A program made the position numbers and the translations under genes. Below the pieces are notes generated by a model. That model ran no database searches, was not told where the DNA came from, and saw nothing but the letters and a program-made list of their open reading frames with translations. From the NCBI RefSeq assembly GCF_000004075.3, contig NC_026660.2, positions 15,271,837 through 15,335,836 on the forward strand: a DNA stretch of 64,000 bases, written 5' to 3'. Origin of the DNA: Cucumis sativus (taxonomy: Eukaryota; Streptophyta; Magnoliopsida; Cucurbitales; Cucurbitaceae). Below, piece after piece: positions 1 to 11,533 of this stretch. The stretch's first letter is position 1. Every line of letters begins with the position of its first letter.

Positions 1-820
1 GGACTCATGTTCTGGGCGGATTCTCTTGGATCAAATTACATCTATTCAAGGTTGGAGGAATGGTCGAAACAGTATGGTGGATTTTTCAAGCCCTGTGGAT
101 ACTTAGCTGAAAGGGCTGTTCAGGGTGCAACTCTGGTGAGAAATCTGCATCTTAATTTAACACAGCTCCTCTTCATGCACCTATTAATAAAACGATCCTC
201 AACTCTTATATGCATCTCCCACATGGATCAAAAGCTGAACTCTTGGCAAAACAAAAAGCTGAGGAACAAACTTAGGGTGATTTGGCGAACAAAAACTGGG
301 GGGAATAAGTTTCTAGGAAAAAAATTGGTGCATCCTATTTTCCGAAGGGATAAAAATTGCTTGCCAACTTCCAAGTGACTAATGAACTTTACAGGTGTCA
401 ATTCTGATAGAATTTAAGTCAACCAACCAATTAACAAACAACAAACTTAAACAAAATTACAAAGTCCTAATTATTCATCCATTGGGTCGTTTGAGGCTCT
501 TCTCTCTTCGCGTTTGGACGCCACTGCTTAGAGTAATTGGGAACAAATGGCTCTTGATAAAATATGAAAGACTCCCTAAATTTTGATGAAACATTCCAAA
601 ACTGCCCATCTTGGGATCTCTTTGTCGACAATGATCCAACTGTTCCAGTTGACAGATTTCTCAATTCAATGATGTGAAACAAGTGCTTTGATTCATGCTA
701 ACAAACAATGACTATCTCTGGTGATCTTAGATTGATTGTGATAATTGCTACTCAAAGTACTTATATTGTGTGATTTGAATGCAGAGTGCTCCGGGTGGCC
801 ATGCTAAACCTCGAATGTAA
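1..820 (+). CDS. MFP2: Peroxisomal fatty acid beta-oxidation multifunctional protein, 3' end (partial)
   Basis: These are the last two exons of a gene that starts upstream of the window: 1-135 and 785-820 (stop TAA 818-820), joined in phase 0 across a GT-AG intron. The visible residues include FWADSLGSNYIYSRLEEW and FFKPCGYLAERA, the conserved C-terminal end of the 3-hydroxyacyl-CoA dehydrogenase part of plant MFPs. The wording is closer to MFP2 than to AIM1 as I remember them. The family carries 2-enoyl-CoA hydratase and L-3-hydroxyacyl-CoA dehydrogenase activities for peroxisomal beta-oxidation. The last three residues are PRM, which fits a loose peroxisomal targeting signal type 1 (small residue, basic, hydrophobic) but is not the canonical SKL or SRL. 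The hydratase domain and active sites lie outside the window. The paralogue assignment is less sure than the family. Confidence 0.88.
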
Positions 821-2285
821 GATCAATCAACTCAACTGGAAGTTTGTTTTGTGTTTCTTGTGAAAATCTAGGTATGATGCCTGGGATTGGGCTTGTATGA
901 ATAATGTATTGAGGTTGCGGTTGTACCTCTGGAAGACATTTATTTTTTAAAGGAATTTGAGTTGGTGCAATTTTCAATTGATAGTATTCTATTCGTTATC
1001 GTCATCTCTTTGATGGAACTTTTTGGTTTTTGTATTTCATTACATTCATCTGGATTTTAAGACTTGTTTTTTTTCTCAAAATGTGTCTCTCCAATCAACC
1101 CCATTGTTGCCATCCAATACTTCAAAATATATCCAACTGTCAGTTAATGGGTCTGGAAGGTAAAAAAGTAGTAGACCATAGAGTTATCAGGATATTGCTA
1201 GAGCTTAAATATCATTAATTATCCAGGAAGTGTATAGAGTTATCCAGGAGATTAAAGCTCAACTATCATTCCCCCCCACCACCACCAAAGATTTCATTTC
1301 ATAGACTCCGTAACTGTTCTCATCAAACACGAACTAAAACAAGATGCCAAATAAATAATAGAAGTAGTATTTCAATCTTATCATTACAGGCATCATGTGT
1401 CCTATATCATGTTAAATAAATAAAAACAATAATCAACGAGGATGTGCGTGATGACAAGGGCATATAAGTAAAAACTTAAGCTTCGCTTTAGTATTATTTG
1501 AAAAATGTACAGAAACAAATCAATATCATCTTTCAGTTTCGTACATTTATTTTGACTTCATTCAGAAAATGGGTCACACTAATTTCAAGACGACGTGATG
1601 TAGAAAAATTATAGATGGTAGTACCAGTCCAGGGTCGTTGATGGCAAATGGTGTCGAGTGATTGAATCAACACAACCCAAAGAAACCTTCGGACAATAGC
1701 CCCGTGTTCCAGCCATAAGCATTCTGTTCCGCATATGAGCATGGAGTATCAAAACGTCAAAATTCACCTATATGACCTGCTTTAATTTAAAATATGCTCT
1801 GTTTCCCATCAGTTGGCAATTTCTGGGTATCATACTTGCACATTGCCTTCAATACAGGCAAATATGTGGAACTTCACACAGTAGATTCACATATATATAA
1901 CTATATCAAAACACTTTCTTTCCCAAGATCAATTAGTACAAATCAGAGAGGAAATGATATTTAGGAGTTTGAAGTTTCGAACAAAGGATCTACAACTATA
2001 ATATACCTTGTTCAACAAAGAAAAAGATTTCTCAGGGATCAAACAGCAAAGGTGCATTAAAAAATCTGAGTCTGAACCGCCTAACACATGAGTGACATAA
2101 TAGACTAGATCAAAATGGGATCCAAAGCATCGAGAAACAACCAACTTAATGTTGCAGTCTTCATATTCAAGAAAGGTTAACGGCTGTGAAGTTACAAGCA
2201 ACAGAATTTGGATTATATCTCCAAATATATAATACGATTTCTTTTCTAAGACAAAAAGATAAAAAGATAGGAACCCCGTTTACCT
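821..2285. other. Intergenic region between convergent MFP and DnaJ genes
   Basis: This stretch lies between two convergent genes and should contain both 3' untranslated regions and polyadenylation sites. Only short uninformative reading frames occur. A C-rich run sits at 1271-1290. No RNA gene, transposon end or conserved protein was recognised. Confidence 0.6.
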
Positions 2286-3332
2286 TCATGCTACAGCGAG
2301 AGTATTCAGCTTCTCACAGTGAGGAGTAGGGAGATTTTTGTTCCACTGGCGTCTCTGAAGTTCTATATGACAGTAACGCCAAACCATGTTTCTATAATCT
2401 CTCAGCACACTATTCTCTAATTCAACTCGACCTGGGCTTCCAAGAGGATATCTTTCATCAAAATCTGATGATTTGACAAAAAACTCCACTCCATGCTTCT
2501 CTGTAGCCATAGGAATACTATAGGACAGACTTTTATGCAAAGCATATTCCGGCTCTGGAAATGGCATGTAAGCCAACAAGCAAATTAACAAGAATGGTAA
2601 CATTAGAAGAATGATCAAAAAGTTGGGACCTCCCCCATAAGATTCTGTCCTTTGTTGGCTTCCTGCACCTCCAGTTCTATACGTATAAGCACGACTCGTC
2701 TGAAACATATTTCCCTGCCCAAAGAACGCCCTGAATATCTCATCAGGATCAAAATTTTCTTCGAACAAATCATGACCATTTCTCCTTCTCCTTTGCCTTA
2801 CATTATGCTGTTGGTTGTACTCATACTGATCAACCAAAGGCGTGTGATCATATTGCCTTCTTAAAGTATCATCGCTCAAACAACTGAAAGCCTTGGATAA
2901 TTTCTTAAACGCTTCTTCAGAACCAGGAGCCTTGTTTTTATCAGGGTGAACTTTCAAGGAGAGTTTCCTATAAGCCCTCTTAATCTCTTCAGCCGAACTA
3001 GTTTTCTCCACACCAAGAATTCCGTAATAGTCCTTGGTTGTTTTTATCTGCCTAATCAATTGAACATGTTCCATACTGTAATTACGTTCACCATTCAAAC
3101 CGTCACCATGTTTCACCGAACCAGAAACACTCTCACCTTTTCCTGCACGTTTCTCCTCGGATGATCCCGAACCGATCTCCTCACACGCCGCCAATAGCTC
3201 GTCGACTTGCACACTCTGATTAAGACGACGAGCAATTTTAATGAATCTAAGTGCTCGCTCTTTATTCCCCGACGCAATTGATTCTTCCGCTATACGAATA
3301 CATCTCAAAGCTTCGTCCTTATTCCCATCCAT
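2286..3332 (-). CDS. DnaJ/HSP40 co-chaperone with membrane anchor and DUF1977 (DNAJB12/14-like)
   Basis: This single-exon gene encodes 348 residues. The start is the methionine at 3332-3330, giving MDGNKDEALRCI, the usual start of this plant family; an upstream in-frame ATG at 3365 would add 11 non-conserved residues. A helical N-terminus (about 1-55) precedes the J domain (about 100-165), which has the HPD motif at 129-131 needed to stimulate Hsp70 ATPase. A basic QRRRR patch follows, and then a hydrophobic segment (about 237-256) that should anchor the protein in the ER membrane with the J domain in the cytosol. The C-terminal part matches DUF1977. The family assists folding or degradation of membrane proteins through Hsc70. 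The frame is intact. It resembles Arabidopsis proteins annotated as chaperone DnaJ 49-like. The client proteins cannot be inferred. Confidence 0.93.
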   Translation of the reverse strand: MDGNKDEALRCIRIAEESIASGNKERALRFIKIARRLNQSVQVDELLAACEEIGSGSSEEKRAGKGESVSGSVKHGDGLNGERNYSMEHVQLIRQIKTTKDYYGILGVEKTSSAEEIKRAYRKLSLKVHPDKNKAPGSEEAFKKLSKAFSCLSDDTLRRQYDHTPLVDQYEYNQQHNVRQRRRRNGHDLFEENFDPDEIFRAFFGQGNMFQTSRAYTYRTGGAGSQQRTESYGGGPNFLIILLMLPFLLICLLAYMPFPEPEYALHKSLSYSIPMATEKHGVEFFVKSSDFDERYPLGSPGRVELENSVLRDYRNMVWRYCHIELQRRQWNKNLPTPHCEKLNTLAVA

Positions 3333-4850
3333 AATCACACCGACAAACCCCCACACCCCCCCCAAAAAAAAAAAAAAACCTAAACTCCGGAATTACCTTC
3401 AGCCCAATACAATTCCAACTAGACTGGATACATACTCGAGATAGAGAAGACCTAAATTAAGAAAAAAGAATATCAGTATCAAATTTCGGAACTGTAAGGT
3501 AGAGTAAACATCATCATCATCATTGTTAACAATAAAATTTATATATAAGATAGATGGAAAAGAAGGGAAAATGAGAGTGATGCCTGATAAAAGGAGATTG
3601 AAGGGTTGAAAGTTGGAGAAAGGTGAGGATCCAGATTCATTGTGAAGATTGGAATCATAGAAGAAAATTGTTAGCGATGAAGACCGAGGAGGGGAGATTG
3701 AGGTGCTGCAATGGCGTTCATTCGTGAGTAAGAGAGGACTTTTTTTGTTTTGATATACAAAAGAGATGAGTTGGGGACTTTCAAGGAGAACATTGAGAAA
3801 AACAAAAGAAAATAACTTAGAATAGAATACCATATCTCATTTTTCTGATTTGACAAATCTTATAAAATTATTAGCAAAAGCAAAGGAGAAAACTACTTTC
3901 TTTTCTACTCCAGGTTGAAATAACACGATACACTCTTTTTTTACTTTTTTTTTCTCTTCGTGATAATGTTATTTTAGAAACTATTGACAAGTGGTTATGA
4001 GTTACCCCTTTTTCTTTTTTTCATTATTTTTATATATTAAGGATGATCTTTTCTTTTTCATTATTTATATTACGAGTGATTATTTATATATATTAACCAT
4101 GATTTTCTTTATTATTCATATTACGCGTGAGTCTCACACTTTCCTTTTTTTTCATTCATTATATCGTTAAGAATAGATTAATTTGTGTTTCATTTGTGTT
4201 ATATTTAAAATTAGAAATAATAGTTATAGTTCAAATATAATTTTTTTATAAATTATTCTTTTAATTTTAAATGTTTATAATTATTTGAAAGATTTTTTTT
4301 TTAACTTGTTTTTAAAATGAAAGGAGTCAAAATAAATATTTTGAAATTTGGCTATTTTCTTTTGAAAATTTTCCTAAAATTATCATTCTTATAAACATGG
4401 GAATAAAAAAGTATATTCTTAATACGTAGGTAAATTTTACTTTAAATACTATAATCAACTTATATTATAAACTTGTATTTTCATATTTTATTATATTTAG
4501 AAATGGAAGAGATAATTATAGACTTAAATTAAAGTTCATGGATTTTGCAGGCTTGTACTGTATCAATTCCCATTAAAAAAAATAAAAGAATTCCAACCAA
4601 ACCAAACCACCTTATATATTATGTAAATTATGATTAGCTAGTATTTATTATTAACCATAAAATAACAGTTAGTTATTAGTTGTATTTGTAGTCTATAAAG
4701 ACCATTATCTTTATTAGTATAAAACATTTTGTAATTGTTCACATCAGATTTTGAATAAATGTATTTCGTGAAATTGAACTTTGATATATTGATAAATATA
4801 GCAGATACAATCTCTAGTATTTACTTATTTTATGCTTTCTTTCAAATACA
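3333..4850. other. DnaJ 5' flank and AT-rich intergenic DNA
   Basis: This should contain the promoter and leader of the DnaJ gene, including a C7A14 run at 3357-3377 just upstream of the start. From about 3900 the sequence is low-complexity and AT-rich, with no supported gene. At 4630-4760 there is a TATAAAGACC-type box followed by a possible polyadenylation signal, a pattern seen in LTRs, but no boundaries could be defined. Confidence 0.5.
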
Positions 4851-4859
4851 AATTAAAAC

Positions 4860-5529
4860 TTAGAACTTCTTGATCTTCAGTTTTCGGGATGTTGTAATTG
4901 TAAGTCGATTTGAACTTCGATCTTCTAGAATTCAAGAAAAATTTAATCTTTCAAGTTTTCAATATTTCAGAAGTTGTTGATCTTGAAGTTGATACGAACT
5001 TGCACTTTCAGAAGTTGTTGATCTCGAGGTTGATACGAACTTGCACGCCTTGAGAGCTTGTAGAAGTTTGAATTTTCAAATTTTCAGAGATTCGATTCTT
5101 CTTTCAACCAAAGACCCCTTAAAGGAATGACAAAGGTCTCTATTTATAAAAAAATTTTATTGACTTTACGCCTGTAGAAGTTTGAATTTTCAAATTTTCA
5201 GAGGTTCAATTCTTTCTTCAACCAAAGACCCCTTAAATGAATGACAAATGTCTCTATTGCCTATTGAGCTTGAGCCAATTTACTTGTTGGGCTTGGACTT
5301 GGACTAATTTGCTTGTTGGAATTGAATTTGAGCTCATTTACCTGTTAAACTTTAGCTCATTTTCTTAGTGGGCTCCAACCTCCTTGTTTGACCCGATTTT
5401 TCATCAAAGACTTGCATTGGCTTGGATATGAGAAAACTTGATTACTCAAAATCCAATTAAATTATAATCACCACCATTTTGTTGTGATGACAGGACAAAA
5501 TTTAATTAGCCGAAATTTCTTGCTCAACA
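4860..5529 (-). mobile_element. Probable LTR of a retrotransposon, minus orientation
   Basis: Read on the minus strand, the block starts with TGTTGAGC at 5529, carries a TATAAATAGAGACC-type promoter box near 5140-5150, and continues with repeat-like leader sequence. It contains two copies of an ~86 bp segment (about 5059-5146 and 5173-5258) and a ~40 bp tandem pair (4969-5046). The start, the TATA box and the lack of coding potential fit an LTR. The 3' end and a target-site duplication could not be fixed, so this is a tentative call. Confidence 0.4.
5059..5258. repeat. Two near-identical ~86 bp copies
   Basis: Segments at about 5059-5146 and 5173-5258 share GTAGAAGTTTGAATTTTCAA, then CAACCAAAGACCCCTTAAA, then a GTCTCTATT end, with few substitutions. 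They are separated by about 26 bp. They look like an internal duplication inside the LTR-like sequence. Confidence 0.8.
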
Positions 5530-6360
5530 AATGTCCCATTTTTTAGATTTGTGCACGTGTATGAGTGGGTTAATCTCGAAAACGATAAGCTGAAACAAAA
5601 AAATACAAGTAATTTGTTATTGAGTTTGGCTTCAATTAACATGTCAAATTAATCACTATCCATTTAGACATGAATTTGATTAAAATGAAATTTGGAATAC
5701 AACTGAATGTCAAATTTGTAGTGAATTTTGATTTTAATAAAAACCATTTGAAATATGATCAGAGATTTTTTTAATCCATGAATTTGATGGAAGAATTGTG
5801 GCTTAAAATAGAGAAAATTGAAATATTGCCAACTTATCCGTTTAAGTCAAAAGTTTAATTTTTATTTTGTTTTTTTAGCAAAAATTTTGTCGTGAAATTG
5901 CCCCAAACTTAAAATTTCAAATGTTTGCAATTTTTTTTATTTAATTTGAAATGGATTTATGATTTGGAGAATTTTAAAATTTTCTAATGCAACAAAAACA
6001 AAATGTTTTAATTTTTTAAATTCTCCCTTCTATAAAAAAAAAATGGTGTCTACGAAAAAATTTCCTTTTTGACAACATTCTAATGGTGATTGGCAGTTTT
6101 TTTTTTTTTGAAGTTTTAAAAGGGCAGATTTTTTTTAGTTTAAAAGGGACGTCACAAAGGGAGATAGAAAATGGAGAGAATAGAAAAAGTGGAGATTGAC
6201 TTCTATTAGTCTTTTCTATTTTTTTATTCATTTATTTATTTTTGCTCACATCTTTCCGTCTTCTTTTTCCTTTCTTTTTTCTTTTAAGAAATTTTTTATT
6301 GTACATCCAAGCCATTCTCCTTTTTACTATGTTTTGTTTAATATTTTTTAAAAATTTTTA
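5530..6360. other. AT-rich spacer upstream of the copia remnant
   Basis: No gene was recognised. The stretch is AT-rich, with poly-T and poly-A runs. It contains a short pair reading TTTAAAAGGG at 6112-6150. Part of it may be further decayed transposon DNA, but no diagnostic motif was found. Confidence 0.4.
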
Positions 6361-6363
6361 CAC

Positions 6364-6712
6364 TATACTTTCTTCAAATGATAACCTGGCAGACTTATTC
6401 ACAAATGCATTATCCACATCAACATTTGAAAAGCTACTACATAACATTGAAATGCGACGACTCAAATAACTTAAGTGATGTATCATAAGGAAAGTAGAAA
6501 TATTACCTTCAAGGAATAGAAATAATGCACTTTTTTTTCTTGACTATGGTTTCCCTATTGAGTTTTTCTGGTAAAGTTTTTAATGAGACAGTTATTAATA
6601 TATAAAATGATGTACTCTTTTTCCTTCACTATGATTTTTTCTCATCGAGTTTTTCCCTAGTAAGGTTTTAACGAGACATTTATTTTATATAATATGGATA
6701 TCTAAGGGGAAG
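6364..6712 (+). pseudogene. Ty1/copia RNase H C-terminal remnant, 3' non-coding region and polypurine tract
   Basis: Residues SNDNLADLFTNALSTSTFEK and the following MRRLK at about 6377-6469 match the C-terminal end of the copia RNase H domain. After the stop comes a non-coding stretch with two degenerate copies of a motif containing GAGTTTTTC and GTAAGGTTTTAA (about 6523-6590 and 6607-6685), typical of copia 3' regions. A polypurine tract, AAGGGGAAG, lies at 6704-6712 immediately before the LTR. The rest of this upstream copy (gag to reverse transcriptase) is absent. Confidence 0.8.
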
Positions 6713-6984
6713 TATTATAAATGTAATTATGTAGATATCCATAACCTACAAGATGTTACACCAATATTCCTATAACTCTCTCTTGTTCCATGTTGTAACT
6801 TTCATCCCATTGAATTTCATAATGTAACCCATACTATGACATGTCCTATAAATAGAGGTACGTGGTGCATTTGTAAGACACACCACAATTGAGTTCAATT
6901 GTTCTCTACTTTTTCCATTTCCTATTTCTTCTCTTTGGTTGTTTCATTCTTATTATTTAGTTTATTTGTTCTTGTTTTATAACA
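6713..6984 (+). mobile_element. Copia LTR, ~272 bp, shared between the two remnants
   Basis: The LTR is bounded by the imperfect inverted ends TATTATAA (6713-6720) and TTATAACA (6977-6984). The expected initial TG is mutated to TA. A promoter box, CCTATAAATAGAGG, lies near 6844-6857. A polypurine tract sits immediately upstream, and a primer-binding-like CGTTATCAGCACGC follows immediately downstream at 6985. It can therefore serve formally as the 3' LTR of the upstream remnant and the 5' LTR of the downstream one. No second LTR was found in the window. Confidence 0.75.
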
Positions 6985-7583
6985 CGTTATCAGCACGCAT
7001 CTCTACATTTATCATTTGCAAAAGGTAGGCTATGAAGTGGTAGTATGTTTTATTGTTTTGTATTTGTGAACATTGCATGAACTATTCCATGTATATATTA
7101 TGTATATTTCAAATGTTTGAGAGTATAATCTTTTGTACCTATTGCATGTTGTAATTTTACACATTATGTTTACAAATTTATTGTTGGTTAAAAATTATTG
7201 TTAGTTCATAATAAGATTATGATTTGATTCATCTTAATTTATTTATGACTTATGTGATTGTTTATGTTTGGTTCTTATTTCAATTATTTTAAGATCTATG
7301 TATAGTTTAATGGGTTCTTAATGGTTTGTGTCTATATTTTAATTGTCTACTTTCTATTAATATAATTTTTGTAATTGTTTGTATGATCTAAATGTTTTTA
7401 TCAATTTACCTAAACATGTTGTTTTAATATATTATGTATAAGTATGTTGTAAAGTTAACATTTTTGGTGTGTATTGTTGTCACAATTTTTCATAATATGA
7501 TATTTATCTAAGTTGCTTTATAATGTATGTTTAACATGTTTATTAAACTTCTAATATGAGAATTTATTTTATATAGTTTTACT

Positions 7584-8582
7584 ATGTCAAGTTTTACCAA
7601 GTTAGAATTTCTAGCTCTTGATATCAATGGTGATAACTATTTATCATGGATGCTTGATGCTGAAATTCATTTGGATGCCATGAATCTTAGAGAAACAATT
7701 AAAGAAGGAAACACGACTTCAAGTTAAGAAAAGGCGAAGGCCATGATTTTCCTTCGACATCGTCTTCCTGAGGGACTAAAAATTGAATATCTTACGGTAA
7801 AAGATCCCTATAAATTATGGCAAAGTTTAAAAGAAAGGTATGATCATAAAAAAAATGCGATTCTTCATAAAGCTCGATATGATTGGATGCACTTAAGGTT
7901 GCAAGATTTTAAATCAGTAAGTGATTATAATTCCGCATTATTTAAAATTTGTTCAAAATTATTGTTATGTGAAGAAAAAATTACCGATGAAAATATGTTA
8001 GAGAAAATATTTTCCACATTTCATGTCTCGAATATGCTCCTGCAGCAGCAATATCGAGAAAGGGGGTTTAAAAAATATTCTGAGCTCATATCATGCATTC
8101 TTATGGCTGAACAAAATAACAAGTTATTAATAAAAAATTCATGACTCTCGACTAACTGGAACAACACCATTCCCTAAAGCGAATGTTGTATTTTCAAACA
8201 ATAGTGGTCGAGGTCGAGGTCGTGACCGTAGTAAAGGAAGAAATAATTATACTTTCCATAGTAATAACCATTTAGATTTCAAGAAAATTACAAATGATGA
8301 TCATAGAGGAAAGACTTTATAAAATAAGAAATTAAAAAGTGGTAAAAATCAATGCTTTCGTTGTGGTATAAATGGTCATTGGACTCGTACTTGTCGTACG
8401 TCCAAGCACTTAGTCGACCTCCATCAAGCCTCATTGGAGGAAAAAGGGAAGAATGTGAAAGTAAATTTTGTCTATCAAGATGAAGTCTATGACCCTTCGA
8501 ATATGACACATTTGGATGTTGTTGATTTTTTTGAGTCTCCTAAAGAGAAAACTGATGATAATTACAGCAAATACATCATTTA
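7584..8582 (+). pseudogene. Copia gag (capsid/nucleocapsid) pseudogene
   Basis: Reading from the ATG at 7584 gives a copia gag N-terminus (SSFTKLEFLALDINGDNY), then a long capsid-type helical region (7743-8144) and a glycine/arginine stretch. A zinc knuckle at about 8353-8394 has the spacing CX2CX4HX4C (CFRCGINGHWTRTC). The frame is broken by a stop near 7724, by a stop and frame change near 8142-8150, and by a stop near 8320, so no functional Gag can be made. The neighbouring pol sequence is equally decayed. Confidence 0.85.
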
Positions 8583-8744
8583 ATTTTGATAATGTTCAAA
8601 ATTGATATTTACCTTATGTTTTGGTGTTTTCTTTATTCAACGTTTCCCAATTTGTTTAAATTATTTATATTTCAATGTTAGTTTTTTTTTTTTTTTTTTT
8701 TTTTATCGTGAGACTTATTATATATATATTTTTAATGAAGAGTT

Positions 8745-11030
8745 ATGGACATTTCTCGTATTTTGGCTGACTCAAAAGTGAATAATGAAGACTTATGTTT
8801 GACAGATAGTGGAACTACGCACACAATACTTAAACATAAAAAATATTTTTCTACATTGACAATGCTCGAAGCAAATGTCAATACAATATCAGGTTCTGCA
8901 AACTTGATTGAAGGTTTTGGTAAAACAAACCTTATTTTTTCTAGAGGAACAAAATTCACCATTAATAATGTTTTGTTCTCTAATAAGTAAAAAAAGAAAC
9001 TTATTGAGTTTCAAAGATATACGTCAAAATGGTTATCATGTTGAAACTAGTAATAAAAATAATATAAAATATCTTTATATTACAATTATTGCTTCACATG
9101 AAAAACGTATATTGGAAAAACTGTCTGTTTTTTCTTCTGGATTATATTATACTCATATACGAGTAATTGAAACATATACAACCATGAACCCGAAGTTCAT
9201 AAATTTAGATATGTTTACTATTTGGCATGATCGGTTAGGTCATCCTGGATCAATAGTGATGAGAAAAATAATTGAATATGCTCATGGGCATCCACTGAAG
9301 AACTAGAAGATTATTCAATCCAATGAATTATCATGTGTTGCTTGCTTTAAAGGAAAATTGATTATTAGGCCATCACCAGCCAAAGTGGGAGTTGAGTCAC
9401 CTATATTTTTAGAATGAATTCATGGTGACATATGTGGACCCATTAATCCACCAAGTGGATCATTTAGATACTGCATGGTTTTAATTGACGCATCCAGTAG
9501 ATGGTCATATGTGTGTTTATTATCAAGTTAAAACCTTGCATTTGCAAGATTATTTGCTCAAATAATCAAATTAAGAGCACAGTTTTATGATTATACAATA
9601 AAAAACATTCGACTTGATAATGTTGGTGAGTTTACATCCCAAGCATTTAATAATTATTGCATGTCAATTGGGATAAATATTGAACATCTTGTAGCTCATG
9701 TTCATACACAAAATGGTTTTGACAGAATCACTTATCAAGCATTTACAATTGATTGTCAGACCATTACTTATGAGTGCAAAACTTCCATTATCTATATGAG
9801 GTCATGCTATTCTGCATGCAGCGTCACTTATATGCATAAGACTAACATCTTATCATAAGTACCCGGTAGAATTACCTTATGGCCAGGAGCCAAATATTTT
9901 CCATTTGCGATTTTTTTGTTGTGGTGTATATGTTCCAATTTCTCCACCACAACGAACTAAAATGAGACCTCAAAGAAGGTTAAGAATATATGTTGGATTT
10001 GAATCTCCATCAATTATTCGATATCTGGAACCCTTGACGGGTGATGTATTTACTGCACAGTTTACTGATTGTTATTTTACTAAGACAACTTTTTCAACAT
10101 TAAGGGGTGGAATTAAGAAGTTGGAAAATGAAATTACCTGGAATGTATCATTGTTGTCTCATTTAGATCCTCGTACAAGGCAATGTGAACTAGAAATTCA
10201 AAATATAATTCATTTACAAAGTGTAGCAAACCAAATGTCAGATGCATTTACATATACTAAGAAAGTGATCAAGTCATATATTTCAGCTGTAAATGCTCCA
10301 TCTAAAATTGAAATACCAATTCAGCAAGTTGCTGAATCCATGTTACGGCAAAAGCGTGGTAGACCAATAGGTTCAAAGGATAAAAATCATCAAAAAATAA
10401 AAGTGATCAATAGTCAAAATGATTTAATTGACAATAGAAACATTCAAGAAGAAGTCCTGGACATAACTCATGGTAAAAATATTGAAGAGACTCAAGTAGA
10501 TAACAATGAGATCTCGATAAATTATATCATGACAAGAAAAAAATAGAATAGAATTGATGTAGTTGTGGACAACATTTTTGCATATAATGTTGCACATAAT
10601 ATCATTCATGAAAATGAGGATTCTGAACTTAAATCTGTTGAAGAATGTCATAATAGAAAGGATTGGCCCAAGTGGAAAAAAGCCATCCAAGCAGAATTGA
10701 ACTCACTTTCAAAACGTGAAGTTTTTGGACCTGTAGTTCATACACCTAAAGGTGTAAAACGTGTGGGATTTAAATGAGTATTTGTGCGTAAAAAAAATGA
10801 AAATAATGAGGTCACTAGATATAAAGCAGACTTGTTGCACAAGGATTTTCTTAAAGATCGGGCATTGATTTCTTTTACGCATAAATACCCATTAAGATAT
10901 CTAATTAGTCTGACTGTATGTGAAAAGCTTGATATGCATCTTATGGATGATGTAGTTACATCATATCTGTATAGATCTTTGGAAAATGAAATCTATATGA
11001 AAATCCCTGAATGATTTAAGATACCTTAAT
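8745..11030 (+). pseudogene. Copia pol remnant: protease, integrase, partial reverse transcriptase
   Basis: Domains appear in the copia order. The protease has a DSGTT active-site motif near 8808. The integrase zinc module (WHDRLGHP near 9222, CVACFKGK near 9334) is followed by catalytic-core pieces GDICGPI and IRLDNVGEF, and an indel falls near 9718 next to the expected third acidic residue. Then come the integrase C-terminal region (9905-10546) and the start of the reverse transcriptase (KDWPKWKKAIQAELNSL at about 10659, MDDVVTSYLYRSLENEIYMK at about 10945). Stops and indels break the frame many times. Homology stops near 11030, so most of the reverse transcriptase, all of RNase H and a 3' LTR are missing downstream. 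Confidence 0.88.
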
Positions 11031-11097
11031 CATATAATTCAAAATCTAGATAATTATATTCAATCAAATTACAAAGATCATTATACCTCTTAACCCA

Positions 11098-11181
11098 ACA
11101 TCCTGATGTGCTTTCTCAATCTACATCCTTCTCAAAGAAACATCCTGATGTGCTTTCTTAATCTACATCCTTCTCAAAGAA
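11098..11181. repeat. Tandem duplication of a 42 bp unit
   Basis: A 42 bp unit beginning ACATCCTGATGTGCTTTCT is repeated head to tail (11098-11139, 11140-11181) with one base difference. It lies just beyond the truncated end of the copia element. Confidence 0.9.
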
Positions 11182-11396
11182 ATGAATTGAAAAATCTCTA
11201 AAAGTTTCCTCATCAAACAATACCATGCAACAATGTTAAAAAAGGATAGTAAAAAAGGAAGAACAATGACGTAATGGTGTTGAAAGAGGATGGTAAAAGG
11301 GAACAAAGATGGTCCGGAGAAATTTATTTTCAACTTAATCATGAAGAACAGTTCAACAAAAAATAAATAATAAAATAAAGGCACTTGGGAAACCAA

Positions 11397-11533
11397 CAAA
11401 TCTGCTTCTGTAACTCAAGAAGCTACCGCTCTTTCTCATGAATGTGTTCTTTAAGTTCATGCAATTGTTTTATTTGTTGAGCTCTTTCAGCTTCAGAATG
11501 ATCATGTTCTCTCCTACAAATCATGCAAGATCT
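11397..11533 (-). pseudogene. Fragment of an unidentified coiled-coil coding sequence
   Basis: On the minus strand, one frame reads RSCMICRREHDHSEAERA followed by an amphipathic stretch rich in Q, L, K and E (QIKQLHELKEHIHEKER), then a stop and LLELQ in the same frame. Composition and heptad-like leucines suggest a coding fragment with a short Cys motif and a coiled coil. There is no start, no downstream domain and an internal stop. I do not recognise the parent gene. It may be a captured or retroposed fragment. Confidence 0.35.

Noticed and set aside
1929-2201. A 90-residue minus-strand open frame downstream of the DnaJ gene
   Set aside because: It lies in the expected 3' untranslated region, has no recognisable motif and no codon or domain support.
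4630-4790. A separate LTR ending near AATAAATGTATTTCG
   Set aside because: A TATAAAGACC box and an AATAAA-like signal are present, but no TG/CA ends or target duplication could be located.
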